In this document: positions 11,696 to 24,274 of the stretch, in pieces
How positions within the stretch are numbered: the first letter of the stretch is position 1
How the letters are laid out: every line of letters begins with the position of its first letter
Assembly (NCBI RefSeq): GCF_030272615.1
Contig: NC_081406.1
Coordinates: 475,686,900 to 475,750,899, forward strand
Direction: 5' to 3'
DNA length: 64,000 bases
Source of the DNA: Cryptomeria japonica
Lineage: Eukaryota; Streptophyta; Pinopsida; Cupressales; Cupressaceae
Position numbers and translations under genes: made by a program
The notes under the pieces: generated by a model
Told to the model about the DNA's origin: nothing
Database searches by the model: none
Seen by the model: the letters and a program-made list of their open reading frames with translations, nothing else

Positions 11696-11955
11696 AATAT
11701 TCATCTCGACCAATTATGTAGTGGGAGGAAACAAAAACAATGAAAGCATTACATGGTGGCTGTATGACCAACCACTTCCACTAATTTTTTAGTGGGAAAT
11801 TACGAAATAAGGAAAGCTTAACAACCCAAAACTTGGCGGTATATCCAACCACTTCCACTTATCTAATGGGAATTAAAAGATTATAGAAAAAATTAATAAT
11901 CGAATTTGGCGGTATAACCAGCGACTTCCACTTTTCAGTGGGGAGTACAAATGTA
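11696..11955. repeat. Degenerate tandem repeat, about 75 bp period
   Basis: Three to four units share the core TGGCGGTATAACCAACCACTTCCACT followed by an AGTGGG-type word (cores near 11,757, 11,833 and 11,907, with a weaker one near 11,710). They lie just left of the RT fragment at 12,028. Confidence 0.6.
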
Positions 11956-12027
11956 GTGTCTCCACTCTAGTCAGTTTCAGTGACTGATGGGTTAGCCTAT
12001 TATTTTGGACTCACGTAGGCTAACATC

Positions 12028-12517
12028 TTGGATAGAGTCTCAGTGGTAATTCCACTTCTTGAGTTCAGTCTTGGGTTCAGTTCCAGGGCCTTGTACGCCA
12101 AGGAGTCCAAGTGTGCGTTGGGCATGGCAAAACTTTTATATTTGGGTCACATGATCAACAGAGAGGTAGTTCGCATGGATCGTGATAAGGTTCGTGCCAT
12201 TATTGATTGGCCTACGCTCGAGACCTTGACTCAGCTTAGGGGATTTCTTGGTTTATGTGCTTTCTACCGTTGGTTTGTTAGTGGATTTTCATGGCATGCC
12301 GCACCACTTACTGATTTGACAAAGAAGGGTGCGTTTGTTTGGACACCTCTAGCACAGGAGTGTTTTGAGAAGTTCAAGCAGTTGATGACTACATCTGCAG
12401 TTCTAGCCTTACTAGATTTCACCAAACCTTTTGAGCTTCATTGCGATGCATGTGGAGAGGGTATTGGTGTAGTGATTATGCGGGATCGTCATCCTCTATC
12501 TTTTCAGAGAAGGAATC
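12028..12517 (+). pseudogene. Chromovirus-type RT/RNase H fragment
   Basis: About 163 codons of Ty3/gypsy pol. The frame carries the RT thumb and connection motifs (YLGHMINREVVRMDRDKV, LRGFLGLCAFYRWFV, APLTDLTKKGAFVWT) and the first RNase H strand (FELHCDACGEGIGVV). The palm with YxDD and everything after PLSFQRRNL are missing. The frame runs directly into an LTR start (TGTAATGTCCCC at 12,518), so RNase H and integrase were deleted between pol and the LTR. This lineage is not that of elements A and B. Confidence 0.85.
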
Positions 12518-14825
12518 TGTAATGTCCCCTTCCTTGTGATGATGCATTCTGTGGTCCATTGGCCTATTCTGGAGACCCATAGGCTATGTGGAAAGGAGAA
12601 TTAGGGTTTCCATCTTCTATGGAGTTTTGATCGAGCTTTTCAGGGGTAGTCAGTGGGGAATTCTTCAGTCTTGTTTGTGGTTCCCTTCTAGGTTTTTCAT
12701 GGACTCCAGTGTGGCATAACATGCAATTGACTCTTTGGTGGAATGTGGACTTACTATTTTTAGTAAGTTAGGGTTTGGCTGTCTGGATGGTGTAGTGTTA
12801 CTAAGCTTGCCAAGCTCTTTCTTTGGGTGCGAAGATCACGATTTTCAAAGCAGTATTTCATGACTTACTATTTTTAGTAAGTGGCAATTTGGGCGTTTCT
12901 ATTTTTGGCAGTCTTGGATATGGTCCTAATCTAGCACAGTTTAGTGATCCTCATTGCTCAGCCTGATACTAGATTTTGTTGATAATCAGTATTGGAGTCA
13001 TAACTGATTAATTAAATATTATTTCCTTATCCTAAGGTTTAATATTTAATTATATTTTTTACTGATTAATGATATTGGGAATTGTGCATAATGTGATTTT
13101 CTTCCTAAGTCTGCCTAGGCGAATTACTTGATGATTGAAGGGGGACGCAAAAGATGAAAGGAGACTTTATTTTATATTCATCAAAGTTTATTTTATGCCA
13201 AAATCGTGATTCTCTCTCCTAGGCGCGATTTTTGACTTAGGAAGTGGGCACCATACTTGGGTCCACGGTCCACCACTTGAAACGAAATGCAATTTGGAAG
13301 AGGTGAATTTGGAGGCAATTTCATTTGAATTCCAGACTTGAAAATCTATATATACAGGTGTTTGGCTCCTCATTTGATTATCCAGAGAAAATATATCGTT
13401 ATGCTGTCGGAATGACTCCAGACTTCTTCGAGGGTGAAAACCTCCTAGATCTTTCTTTGTAGTTTCGAGTGTGAGACATCACTCTTAGCTGTGGTTCGAA
13501 TTTGTAAACTACTTGGTGTTACTGGGATTGCATTTGGTGTGTTTTTGAAGAGTTGTGTGCTGCTGCGTTTTTTGGAGTTGTTGGTGTGTGTTGGCTGGAA
13601 GTGTGTTTTGTTCGTAGCTATTTGCGTGTTGGGTGCATCGTTCTGGGTGAAGGCTCATTAGAAGCGTATTGGAGAGACAATCGTTCTTGTAAATTGGCGT
13701 GGCATTTGGTGAACTCTCCAATTTATGATTGCAAATCGAAGTATTCAGCTATTGCACCATTTCCAGATTTGCATTGGGTTGCGTGCATCACTCTTGTGGC
13801 TCTCAAGTTGCTGTTTTAAGGTATTGAATTGATCGCCTAAGTTATGCTATTCATTTGCATTTGGTTTGACGTGATTTCATTTAGTTTTGGTGAAGTTACG
13901 AGCATTTTAGTGGATTTGGGTGTGGCTGGTTCTGGATATTATTGACTCTGATTTCAGAACAGAAAGTAGTGATTTTGTTGTGTGAACTTGATATTGAATA
14001 CTTGAGATATGTAATTAACTCTATCTTCTCTCGCATCTCTATCTTTGTAAGATTGTTTCAGTAGTATTGATCAATCATTCCAGTTGCATTGTATGGTATT
14101 TCCCCTATCAAGTTTGGAGCTTTCCTTTACACCTATGTGGCTGTTACTTTGGTGAATCAAACCTACAAGACAACTGTTTGGAGCTTTCCTTTATCAAGTT
14201 TCAAAGAACTTTATCTGGGTATGCTTTATTCTGTTATGCAACACAATTTGTTGAACTGGGTTGCTCTTAGAACCAACATATCTTGTCATTTCAGACCTGC
14301 AACTAAATCTGGTAACTATTGTTTAAGAGGATATTGTGTTGCTGCATCCATTTTTCATATCAGACAATCAGTCCCAGGGAAGCAGCCATTAAAGTCATCG
14401 TAACAGCTCCTATATGTTATTTTGTGATCATAATTCATACCTGAACCAAGGAGCTATTAGATGGGTAAGTCTTTTATATGTTGTATGTTCAAAGCATTGA
14501 GTTGACAAGGCTTACCATTGCCTATTGCAGTCTGACTTTCATATCAGACCTGAACTATTTTGTAATCAGAGCCATATCTGTAGTAAATAAAGTTCATTTG
14601 AAGTTGGCTTATCATTATTATTGTTGGCAAAGAAGTGGTATATGTTTATTGTATGTTGGTTTATACATTTGCATTGAAAAACTCTCAAAATACATCCTAC
14701 AATGACACAAACATCAATACATCAGTCACAGTTCAGAATTCAGAGGGTTTATGTGTCATATGTTTGACACAATTCCAAGAGAACATTTCTGAGATTTTAG
14801 GACAAAACTGGACTGGGACATTACA
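12518..14825 (+). repeat. Long LTR (about 2.3 kb) of a Ty3/gypsy element
   Basis: It starts TGTAATGTCCCC and ends GGGACATTACA, giving a short terminal inverted repeat. CTATATATACAGG near 13,350 looks like a TATA box for rightward transcription. An RT fragment lies at its left edge, but no matching 5-bp target duplication is visible, so I read it as the 3' LTR of an internally deleted element. Several short frames inside have no recognisable similarity. A nested insertion inside it cannot be excluded. Confidence 0.55.
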
Positions 14826-15062
14826 AAAAATCACCTTTAAAATGTGATCTCTTTTCTAATGTCATTTTTTAATGTTGGTGGTATAAAAATAATTAGGTGA
14901 ACCATCTACTCTTAGTAATCCATAATATATATTTTAGTTTCCTATGTAAGCAGTTTTATATCATGGTTTGGTTTCTATTTGTATATATTCATACAATTTG
15001 TTTAATGAAGTTCTGTTCTACATAGAGAATTTATGTATTTTATATTATATATGCATGTTTAG
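14826..15062 (+). other. Intron sequence left of the first visible channel exon
   Basis: AT-rich and non-coding. It ends in GCATGTTTAG, a plausible splice acceptor. The upstream exon, expected to carry the preceding transmembrane segment, was not found. Confidence 0.5.
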
Positions 15063-15138
15063 GAAAAATGAGAAAGCCTTGACAGATTGCTTTTGGGAGT
15101 CATGGGCATGTGTTTGTTCATCTGCTACTCACCTTAGG
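15063..15138 (+). CDS. POLLUX-like (PEC1/2-type) ion channel, visible exon 1
   Basis: The exon encodes KNEKALTDCFWESWACVCS and ATHLR, matching the pore-proximal segment of plant POLLUX-like channels, where a conserved tryptophan-rich stretch precedes a short loop and the next membrane helix. Arabidopsis members of this group (PEC1/PEC2) are plastid envelope cation channels involved in K+ and Ca2+ handling; I compare from memory of the family. Acceptor TTTAG is at 15,061-15,062 and donor GTATGT at 15,139. It enters in phase 2 and exits in phase 0. The family assignment rests on all five exons together. A transit peptide cannot be assessed because the 5' end is not visible. Confidence 0.8.
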
Positions 15139-15278
15139 GTATGTGTTCTTCCTTTTTTGCTGGTCTTACCATAAGTCTTTTGAAACATAATGTTTGGTTA
15201 AGAGGGAATGATATTATATGCATTGTGAAATCACTGGATCAATTGGTTCAAATAGAATCTTATGCATTGTTGTTACAG

Positions 15279-15377
15279 GAACAAACATTTCAAGAGCGTA
15301 CTGTTGGGATGTCATTGGCAGTTGGCGGTATGCTATTTTATTCTCTTCTTACTAGCACAATGACAGCAGGTTTTGGG
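15279..15377 (+). CDS. POLLUX-like ion channel, visible exon 2 (transmembrane helix)
   Basis: Exactly 33 codons, phase 0 at both ends, with acceptor TTACAG and donor GTAAGC. It encodes a hydrophobic helix, GMSLAVGGMLFYSLLTS, then TMTAGFG. The FYSxLLSTMT pattern (here FYSLLTSTMT) is a hallmark of the plant POLLUX-like group and lies at the end of the pore domain just before the cytosolic or stromal regulatory domain. The intron to exon 1 is 140 bp. Confidence 0.85.
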
Positions 15378-15481
15378 GTAAGCATTTTGTAAACATAAAG
15401 TGTGTACTTAATTTAATATTTCAACAAATCTTCTTCTTATTGAATATAATGTCATTGTTGCTTAAATGATCATGTTTGCAG

Positions 15482-15636
15482 AGTTACATGAGTCGACTTA
15501 AGGAAGGAGCACATTTTGAAATAATGGAGTCTAAACATATTGTCATATGTGGAGTAAATAGTCACCTTACAACGGTACTCAAGCAAGTGAACAAATCTCA
15601 AGAATTTTCAAATAAGTCTGGTATTGATCAATTAAG
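15482..15636 (+). CDS. POLLUX-like ion channel, visible exon 3 (start of RCK-like domain)
   Basis: It encodes SYMSRLKEGAHFEIMESKH, then IVICGVNSHLTTVLKQV. The hydrophobic strand followed by CGxNxH is the start of the Rossmann-like RCK/TrkA-N-type fold that gates this channel class. The exon follows acceptor TTTGCAG, is 155 nt long and ends in phase 2 at donor GTAACT. Introns here are short (104 and 117 bp), normal for a plant gene and in contrast with the next one. Confidence 0.87.
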
Positions 15637-15753
15637 GTAACTATAGTAGAGGATTAATTGTTATACATGGTAAATGGCAAATACTTTGTAGTGAAAAATT
15701 GCAACTTTCGATTGTTGGGTGACAAATCCAAATGACATAAAGATTCATTGCAG

Positions 15754-15858
15754 GAGGCAAAGAGTTTTGATTTTGTCAGAGCAAGTAAAAAAGGATGTTG
15801 AAAAGCTAGTAGGACATGCAACCAAAGGCTGCCAATATATTGATGTTCTCACACGGAG
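15754..15858 (+). CDS. POLLUX-like ion channel, visible exon 4
   Basis: This 105-nt exon encodes RQRVLILSEQVKKDVEKLVG, then HATKGCQYIDVLTR. The pattern (aliphatic strand LILS, helix, then IDVLT-R) continues the RCK-like fold and matches the LLLMSDTPRK...IDILTKS region of Arabidopsis homologues as I recall them. Acceptor is TTGCAG, donor is a consensus GTGAGT at 15,859. It ends in phase 2, and the first base of exon 5, 34 kb away, completes a serine codon. No stop or frameshift is seen. Confidence 0.86.
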
Positions 15859-16106
15859 GTGAGTTTCCTATCATATGGAATTGTAACTTTTTTCAGTAGT
15901 TATTTCTCCTTTTTTGTTCCTTGATGCACTCAGTATTACTCAATATTTTATTATTACAAATTTTCCATTTATTAAAGATGACGAGCTTAAGAAAAAATGT
16001 TTTGCTTCATAGGGCCTTGCATAGACCCTTTGTACTTTTTAGTATCCCTTGGCAATGGCATTTTTGTAAGAAAGACTTAAATGTGGAATCCAAAAACCTA
16101 AGGTAC

Positions 16107-16870
16107 TTAACCATTTCTTAAAAAGATAAATGGAGGTTTGATTATTCCTCCATCTAACCACTGGAGCCCCAATACGGCATCTATATTGCTAAGCCCAAGC
16201 ACATAAAAATCATCTGTTAAGGTGTAATCTCCAATCTGAATGCTCAGCCAGGGAATTACCCTGGTGCAGCTCAATGTAAATTGATCAGCAACAATGACAC
16301 TGAATCTTGGGAAGTCTTCAACTTGTAGCCCATGCTTCACCACTAGTCCTACATCAATAAAATTATGCGTGGCTACACTATCCACTAGACAAACCATCTG
16401 TTGCCCCTTAAGAACACCTGTCAACTGAAATGGGTGACTTTTGGGAACTCCAGATAGTGAGGCAATAGTGCTGCATGGAATTTCTTTGGTTGCAGTATCT
16501 TCCAAATCTACCTGCGGTAGCTGATCCTCATGATCACTCTCAGCACCAACAAAAGCTCGTTGTTCTTGTTCCTTGTCATCAGACATAACCTCAATCAAAT
16601 GAACTTTGCCGTTACCAAGGCAACGGTGTCCAGGCTGCTGAGGTTCCTTGTAATTGAAGCGTATCTTTTTCCTTCTTAGTTCATTCCTAGAATCTTGATC
16701 AATTTTTGGTGGTGTGCTCTTCTGCTGATTAAAGCCCTTTGTATTCGATTTTCAAGGGCTGAAACCTTTGTTTTGTTGCTGAAAAGGTGTAGTCTCAAGG
16801 TCAAGTGCTAACTCAACGGCATCATGCAAGGTGTCAAGCTTACGTGCCTTCCAATCCCCTTAATTTGTAG
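16107..16870 (-). pseudogene. Chromovirus-type gag end and aspartic protease fragment
   Basis: Reading leftward, a short gag-like stretch (LDTLHDAVELALDLE near 16,850) is followed by a retropepsin domain at 16,107-16,598. The protease has the shape GQQMVCLVDSVATHNFID ... IDAVLGLQWL. The usual D-S-G-A-T-H core here reads D-S-V-A-T-H, so the active-site glycine is lost. A stop splits the gag part (KGFSP then TGA). No RT follows on the left, so this is a decayed fragment. Confidence 0.8.
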
Positions 16871-19214
16871 GATTCATGAGACAACTCAACTTGATGAGTT
16901 GCATTGTCTAACATTCTTGTCAAGGATGGAGCTAGGACTACAAGGAAAAATCGTCTTTTGGGATTATCCCCAAGCCGGAAGTGTTCATAGAGTCAAACAA
17001 TTTCAATGTTACAAAATGTAATGATGAATTCACAAGGTTGAGAGGGTTGATTGAGAATCACTTGAGGCTTGATGAGAAATTATGCTTCAAGAGCGTATGG
17101 CTACCTTGGTGGTGTAGGATTCACAATGAAACTCATTCCATACTTGCTCATTGTGTCAAGAGGCAATCACTGAAATCAGGTGTCGGTATGGATTGCCAGA
17201 GTCATCGGATGAATGCATCACTAACAAAATTTGGAGTGCATACCTTGTAGTTGAAGAGTATAGAAGAACGAAAGTAGAGCATCATTTAGCATCATCTGAG
17301 AGTGAAAGGAACAAGTTGCAAGAAGAAAACACAACTGAGCCAAATGTTCAATGTATTGTAGTAAGTGATAGCTTTGCATACCTTGTACCCAAGGAAGAGT
17401 GCATTGGAGTGCAAATTGAGGAAACAATTGACAATATCCAATCAAACGAGATGGTGGCAAGTATAGATAAATGTGTGGAAGCATTAGGGCATGAGTTTCT
17501 ACAAAGCATGGATATTTGTGAGGAGGATCATCAAGAAGTTGAGGAGAACGTAGCAAATAGCACGAGTGACTTGAAGGGTTATTATTCACTTGATGATTCA
17601 CCATTTTAAGAACAAGGAAGTGTTTTTCATACCCACCATAAGAAATTAGTCCTTGATAAGGATTAAAGCAAAAATTAATCACCTATTCAAGAGGAAGTAA
17701 TCCTTGGTGAACAAAAGGAGGAATCAAATAAAGAGTTTCAAGCCATCCCAAAGGAAGAAATCTCAAACATCATTGAAGTAATTGAGCCAGAGCATGATGA
17801 GCGATTCAAAGGGGTGCTACCATTATAGATTGTACTCTAGGAACAAATTGGGAAATTTTTTGAAGATCAACTTATGAAGGAGACTCTAATTTTTGAGGAT
17901 ATGCTTATGGAGCTACGTAAGGACGCATGGTTTATACAAGATAGTGAGCCTACTGTCACTATGGAAGCCAAGTAGAAGAGAATTTCGAAGTGGCGTTACG
18001 TCCATTGCTAAGGATTCAATAGGAACTAATAGGTGAAATGTTCCATGCTTACACTTTCAAATTTCCATTAGGATTCAATTTTCACCATCATGTGATCACT
18101 AATGAGGGAAATTTTGATTTGCATGTTTTGAATGCGTGAGGGATGATACATCACCAATGGCAACACCCTGAAGCTGTTGATGATCCCTTTTTATACAATA
18201 CGTGGGTGAATAGCACACAAGGATCCCTGTTTGAGCACAAGCTACGCTAGGTTGTCTATTTCCTTGCTCTTAATTTTCAAGGTTACAAATTTGATTATGA
18301 GGGGTGAGGAAGAACAACTTGCATATGGATAGGACATGGACCTGATGAATTACCACAACTGCTTATCTTGCGTGAGGACTTGACTGAATATGAGAGTTAC
18401 ACCGTGAGGGTTCATTTCTCGGAGTTTAAGGATAAGTTTGCACAACTTTGAACCATCACCTTTGCCATAATTTTGTTATACATTTTAAGAAGTTATGTCA
18501 AGTCATGTACATATGTCACTCCATTGAGTTGTATTCAGTCTAGGACTTTTTGTATATAGTCTCAGTGTAGGTTTTCTTTTGTGTGTTTTAGTTTAGTTGT
18601 TTTGCTGACCCTAGTTGCTAATTTGCCTTGAGTCATTTGGCTCAAGATTGTTAGGTGGCTTAGGTAGTTTTGTTTGTTTGCTTTAGCTTAGTTTGATTTG
18701 GTTATTCGATTTGCTTAGTTTAGGTGTACTTAGTGGGAGTCTTCATTTGTGAGAAAGGCATTGTGTTATTTCTGCATAAGTTGGCACAATTTGGATTTCA
18801 TGTTTGGTTCATTTCCTACATAACTATTTATGTTCTTTAAAATCTGAGGTTATTCCTCTCTAGCTTTATCTTTTGTTTGGGACTTGTACTTGACTCGGAA
18901 AGGAATCACCTATTGTGTCCTGGCATTGAAATCTTTCAATTACTATATTTTACACACTCAATGAATTGCTCTAAGTTATTCTGGTTTCTTAGGTGAAGTC
19001 GTGGCTAGTGGAAAATCTTAATTCCTGCTTCACCGCCACTTTAATTCTTAAGACCATGTGAGCTTCATTGCTTACAAGCCAAATTGTGAAAGTTGACAAA
19101 AGAAAGCAGTATCAAGAGAAGAAGGAAAAAAGGAAAAAATGAAAAGAAAGAAAAATGGAATAAAAAAGGAATATCAACATGTTTGTGTTTGGGAACATGC
19201 GAATAACTCCATTG
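16871..19214 (+). pseudogene. Decayed plus-strand coding remnant, probably retroelement
   Basis: The best open piece is 17,151-17,609 (152 codons: AITEIRCRYGLPESSDEC, then an acidic region). Broken frames continue to about 18,450 (FHAYTFKFPLGFNFHHHV, WIGHGPDELPQLLILRE) with several stops. I do not recognise the family. From 18,450 to 19,214 the sequence is T-rich, then purine-rich near 19,100-19,170, without coding signal. The block continues on the far side of the 7.5-kb insertion at 26,734. Confidence 0.4.
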
Positions 19215-20081
19215 GGGCTTGTTGACGTGTATTTTGTACACTATCAAACATAGAATAAAATACCCAAGGGTACCTTATCCTCTCTTGAGTAAAGCCTCTG
19301 ATTGCTGAAGATGTCGCGAAAAAGGATCAATCAGGATGACTCCAAGGTTCTTCGATGTAGGATCTCTACGTGTGGATAAGCACCAGTGGTCGTTGTGAAT
19401 GCTGTTTCTTCAAGGGGCCTTATGTTTCCGAATTGCAGGAACAAAAATTTCCTAAAACTAACAAGTTCTTAAAAAAGATCAAAAGATGGGGTTTGCAAGA
19501 GATGAATTCTAATCTAACCCTAAGAATGACTCAATGTAGGCTAGACTTGGTAAGATTCTACCAATTTCAGTATTGCCAAGCAATTACAACTCTACTGGAA
19601 TTGATGCGATCTTCTAAGGTGATTAGTGATTTTTCAAACCATCAAGAATCATAGACACTACCATGAAGGTACATATCAATAGTTCAATAATGATTGAAGG
19701 TTCAAGCAATATGGATATCTCCAGTTGACCACACAAGGCGTTCTTACAATCAGTAAGAAGCTAGTGGTTTGGAACATGAATCTCACCAAAGATCAAGCCC
19801 AACACTTAGTCCTTCAAATTTAAATACTACTTTGACTGAGAATGATTCAAGAAAATAAACAACCATGAAAATAGCCACAAGAATTGCAATAAAACACCAT
19901 AACTTCAATATTTTATTGATCTCAAAGCCAAAATAGACAACAATTGCTTGAAATTCTTTCTTCAATGCTCAATCTTGCTACAAAATAACTTTCTTCTCTC
20001 CAAAAGCTCTAATCTTCTAATTATCCAATCTCTAATATCTAATTTCTAATTTTCTAATGACAAAATGAAAATGAGTGAGGG

Positions 20082-20089
20082 TATATATA
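20082..20089 (-). promoter_or_regulatory. TATA-like box of unit 1, downstream of the ORF
   Basis: CTATATATACCC on the minus strand, about 180 bp beyond the ORF stop, followed by a purine/T-rich tract and an AATAAA about 165 bp on. The equivalent site in unit 2 is CTATTTATACCC at about 32,170, and in unit 3 CTATAAAAGGC at about 30,957. The position past the ORF fits U3/R order in an LTR. Confidence 0.55.
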
Positions 20090-20270
20090 GCATCCTCAAT
20101 TACAAATCAAAAGAAGATCAACGGCTGAGATTCTGACACCTAAACCCTAATTAGGGTTTGTTACAAAAAATTCCCTTTTTAGTTGAACATTATTAAATGC
20201 ATAGCCAAATATTTAATTGGCACAAAAATCTAGGAAACATAGACCAATGATAATTAAGGTGCCACATCAT

Positions 20271-23200
20271 CTACAACAACCTCTCTTCTAGAACCTTGTT
20301 CCCTTTCCAATGCTCTTTCTTAGCATATGCAATGAATCTGGACATGATTCCTTCAATCTCAGCAATAGGAATCTCGGGAAGATTCCTCATTCGTTCCTCC
20401 AAGTGGATAACCTGATCAAAGGCCTTGAGAAGAGCCGTATCCCATCTAGGTTCGAGTTCCTTGATCTTCTCAATCAGGAGCATAGTAGCGAACATTTGAT
20501 CTCGTTGTTCATCTGTGATGACATTCTCATCCTTGCAAAAGATGACCTTGACTCTTTCTTCCAACTCTTGAAGGTCCACATCTGTCTCAACTTCGATCCT
20601 CCTGCCAAGAATGGTACATAACACCTCAAACACCTTGTCCTGAATTGGATGGAGGCCCCTTTAACTTGATTGCATTTGGTGCTGATGTCCTTGAAAAGGA
20701 CCTCCTTCATCTGAAGTAGAGTTGACCACTGAAGTAAATTATGAGCTCCTCCATCCATTATCTTTTCTTGTGCTAGGATCTTCCTTGGTGTTTGCCTGAT
20801 CACTTGCAGAACAGGAATGATAACATCTCTAGTGTGAGCAAAAGCGGCTACCGTTATCATTAGGTTGTGGATGATGTCAAGGACCTAGATAGCTCGGTGG
20901 ATTGTCTGCATCATTCTTGTTGCAAATTCAACGGCAGCTGTGTGGGATTTGTCAATCCAAGGGCTCATAAGCTGAACCAAGCTCTTGACTCTCTCTGCCT
21001 CGCCAACTGATTCAAGGGGAAGTGCTTGCACAGGAGACACTGCTGGATCCTGACGTCCCAAGGGCTGATTGAGATGACTAAAGTAGCCTCTCCAAGCACC
21101 AACCTCTCTCTCAAGCTTTCTATTCTTTTCCATTTCTTCCTTAAGCTTGTCTTTAAGTACTTCAAATGAATCGGTTGCCTCATCCAGTGCCTGCTCAGCA
21201 GTGAGTGGACCAAGCTCAAATGTTTCTACATCATACTCTTCTGCAAGGATTTCACCTTCATACTTGTCCACTGCCGGTGTAGCTATCTGCAACTTCCTGG
21301 ACCCTGTCTCATCTCTGATCATTTTGGACATCTTGGTGGCCTTCTTCTTCTCCGTTACTTCTTGAGAATTTCCTACAAGGCTCTCTAAGTCAATTACATT
21401 ATCTTCATCTTCAATCACAATCACCCTTGTCAATCTCTCCTTCAACCAATCTGGAATGGCGGATCTCGTCTCTCTAACTTGTATTTCTTTAAGCAATGGT
21501 TCGTCTTCTCGGAGAGGAGATGTCACATCATCATCATTCTTGTCTTCATGTAGCTCATTGACTTGGGGAGATCGACTAGATGAATGCTGAGGTGCCTTCC
21601 CTTTTTTAGGTTTATCATTCTGTACTATTGACTCCATAGATTCATCCACCTCAGGCATTGTCATCTCTTGTCCTTCAACTTGACTTGTCCTTTTCTCATG
21701 TCAAGAAGATGTACCTGATGAGCGATCTCGATTGGCCTCTAGCTTCTTCTTGGAGGGTTCCCTTTTCTCAGGTCTTTCCTTCCTCTTCGCGCCTCTAGGA
21801 TGAGAATTGTCTTCACTTGCGCTTGCTCCTCCTCCTTCTGGTCTTTCCTCCAAAGTATAAGTCATTGGCACGTTCTGTTCTCTTAACTTTTGATGTTGTA
21901 CATCCACCCATTTGCGAGTACATGACAAAACTGGAGCCATCAAAGCTCTCAAGTCTGTAATCTCAGGCTCGTTCCAATCTATCTTCACTGCTTTGTCCTC
22001 TCTGTCATAGGATGATTGGAGATGCCTGCCACTGTCCTGAGCTTGATCGGCCACTCTGTAGACTTTACATTTCCTGATAAAATCTAAAGGTAATCTGGAA
22101 TGCATCTTTCTTTTCACTTCTAAATCACTTGAGAGATTCATCCAAAAGTCTTCTACTTGAAATTCGTGCTTGTACTTCCTACCATATGTCTCCTCTATAT
22201 ACCCATAAGGATCAAAATTCTCCCTCAAGGCAAAGAATGTGAATGAATATGAGGCCGACTCCCTCTCTGCATCATCCAAGGCTAGAGCATTAGGACATAC
22301 CTCAACTGAATTCCCCAATATGATGGGCACGGGAATTCCATTTCTATGCCTGTGTTTGAATGCCTTCGCATAGTCTGCCAACTGCCTAGTCACCTCGAGT
22401 AGCACTATCCTGTCTGTCGGATACCTCGGCAACATGTAGGGAGGTGAAGGACACCCATGAACTCTGATATATGTAAACTCTGGAAATTGGATGAACGAAG
22501 CACCATACCTCTTTACAAGCTCCTGTGCATCCAGAGATAGTCGATTGTGAATCCCGCCTTGCAATATCCTAGTGATGTTCATCGTGAAGGTATCATTGAC
22601 TAACTTGTAGTCACTTCCTGGTGGATGATGCAAATGAACATAAGATTCACAAACTCTAACTTCTCAGGGTCCTCTTCCGATCACTCCTCTGTGAGGTAGT
22701 CCTGCATATTCGAAACTCCTGATCAAGACATATATGACGTATGAGCTCATGTGAAATGACTTGGTAGGCTTTAGTCTTCTTAACTGCACGTCCAAGCAAT
22801 GGCTAATAATTCTAGCCCAATGAATCGTTCCTTTTCCTTGAACTATCACTTGGATAAAGTAGAACATCCACTTCTCAAAATAGAAGGCTTGAGGAGCCCC
22901 TGTAACTCGATTGAGCAAAGTTATCAAATCTCTGTATTCCTCCTGAAAGTCGATCCTATGTGGTGTGTTGGGAATCTTGCTCAGGCGAGGACGACTTTTG
23001 AGTAACCAATTCTTATTGATGATGCTCAAGCAAGTGTTTGGATCATCTTCATACATGGACCTGGCTACTTCTAGGCTTTTGTAAATCATATCTTTATGTT
23101 CTGGGAGATGGAGAGCTTCACTTATAGCCTCCTCTGAAAGGTATGCCAAAGTGTTCCCTTCCTTGGACAGGATTGATCTTGATTGTGGGTCATAATGGCG

Positions 23201-23470
23201 AGCACATTCGATCATCAGCTCATGGCACTGGACTGTTGGAGGGAAACTGGTCGCCTTGATGATGCCACTTTCAATTATTCTCCTTGCGACAGGTGATGGC
23301 TTGCCAATGTAAGGGACCTCTCGAAACTTCTTGACACTGAAGTTTCCCAAGTTGGTATCTCTAATGTTGCTCCACCTGGACACGATCTTGGTCTCCAATT
23401 CTTCATTCCTCTGATCTTCCTTCATGAGGGCTGGATGACTAGTGGATGCTCCCGCCTTTGGGGTCGCCAT
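20271..23470 (-). pseudogene. Broken copy of the 1,073-codon LTR ORF (unit 1)
   Basis: The same protein as at 32,362-35,583, here split by stops or indels near 22,650, 21,680, 20,870 and 20,640. The start MATPKAGAST at 23,470 is favoured because unit 2 shares it, while the residues before it differ in length. N-terminal pieces (WSNIRDTNLGNFSVKKFREV, LAYLSEEAISEALHLPEH) are about 85 percent identical to unit 2 by eye, more than the surrounding non-coding DNA appears to be, suggesting past protein-level constraint. The product is described under the unit 2 copy. Confidence 0.75.
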
Positions 23471-24274
23471 CTTGACACCTACACAACATTTCATAATGAG
23501 TAATATATTTAAGATAGTAGCAAGGAAGATAAAAGATACTGATTAGGAAACTTCATGATAAATCTTGAGTTATCATTTCCTAATTAGTTTACATCAAACT
23601 TAGAATTTTCAAAACAAAGTGCAAAATTCAAAACCTCAACGTTGGGACTAGGATGATCTCGCCATACCTCCACTTGAGAATTAACTCTAAAAAATGATGC
23701 AAAAATAAGGAGAATTCGCTAGGCAAAATGTAGATCGAAGTCCTTCCTTTAGCAAAATGTGCCTCCTTTTGTCCTCACAAGCATCAACTCCACCACCTTA
23801 AGCCTCCAACACTTAGGATAATTTGCTCCAAATAGACTAGCTTTCGCACCTTCTTCTTGATCTCCAAATCGCACTTGAAGTAATGAATGAATGATTGATA
23901 AAAATTGCTCAAAATACCCCTATTATATAGGGCGCTCATCACTTCACGTCCCCATAGGCCGACTTGGCAAAATAGGCCAAAAAATAAATAAATTTGCAAA
24001 AAAAAAGGGGCCGACTTAATAAAATGGATAAAAATAATACCTCAAGTGCTCCATTTTCAATTTTAATTCCACAAAAATTAATTTTAAATGCCTTAATAAT
24101 AAAAAATCGATTTTTTTGAGGCTCAAAATTAATTTATTAAATGCCCATGCGCCTTTATTAAATGCCAATTTAATTAATTTTTTCAAATATTTTGAAATTG
24201 GCAATTTTGGCATTTCATGCGATTTGGGGATATCCACGTTGGGATATGGCAAAAAATAATGATTGCCAATGACT

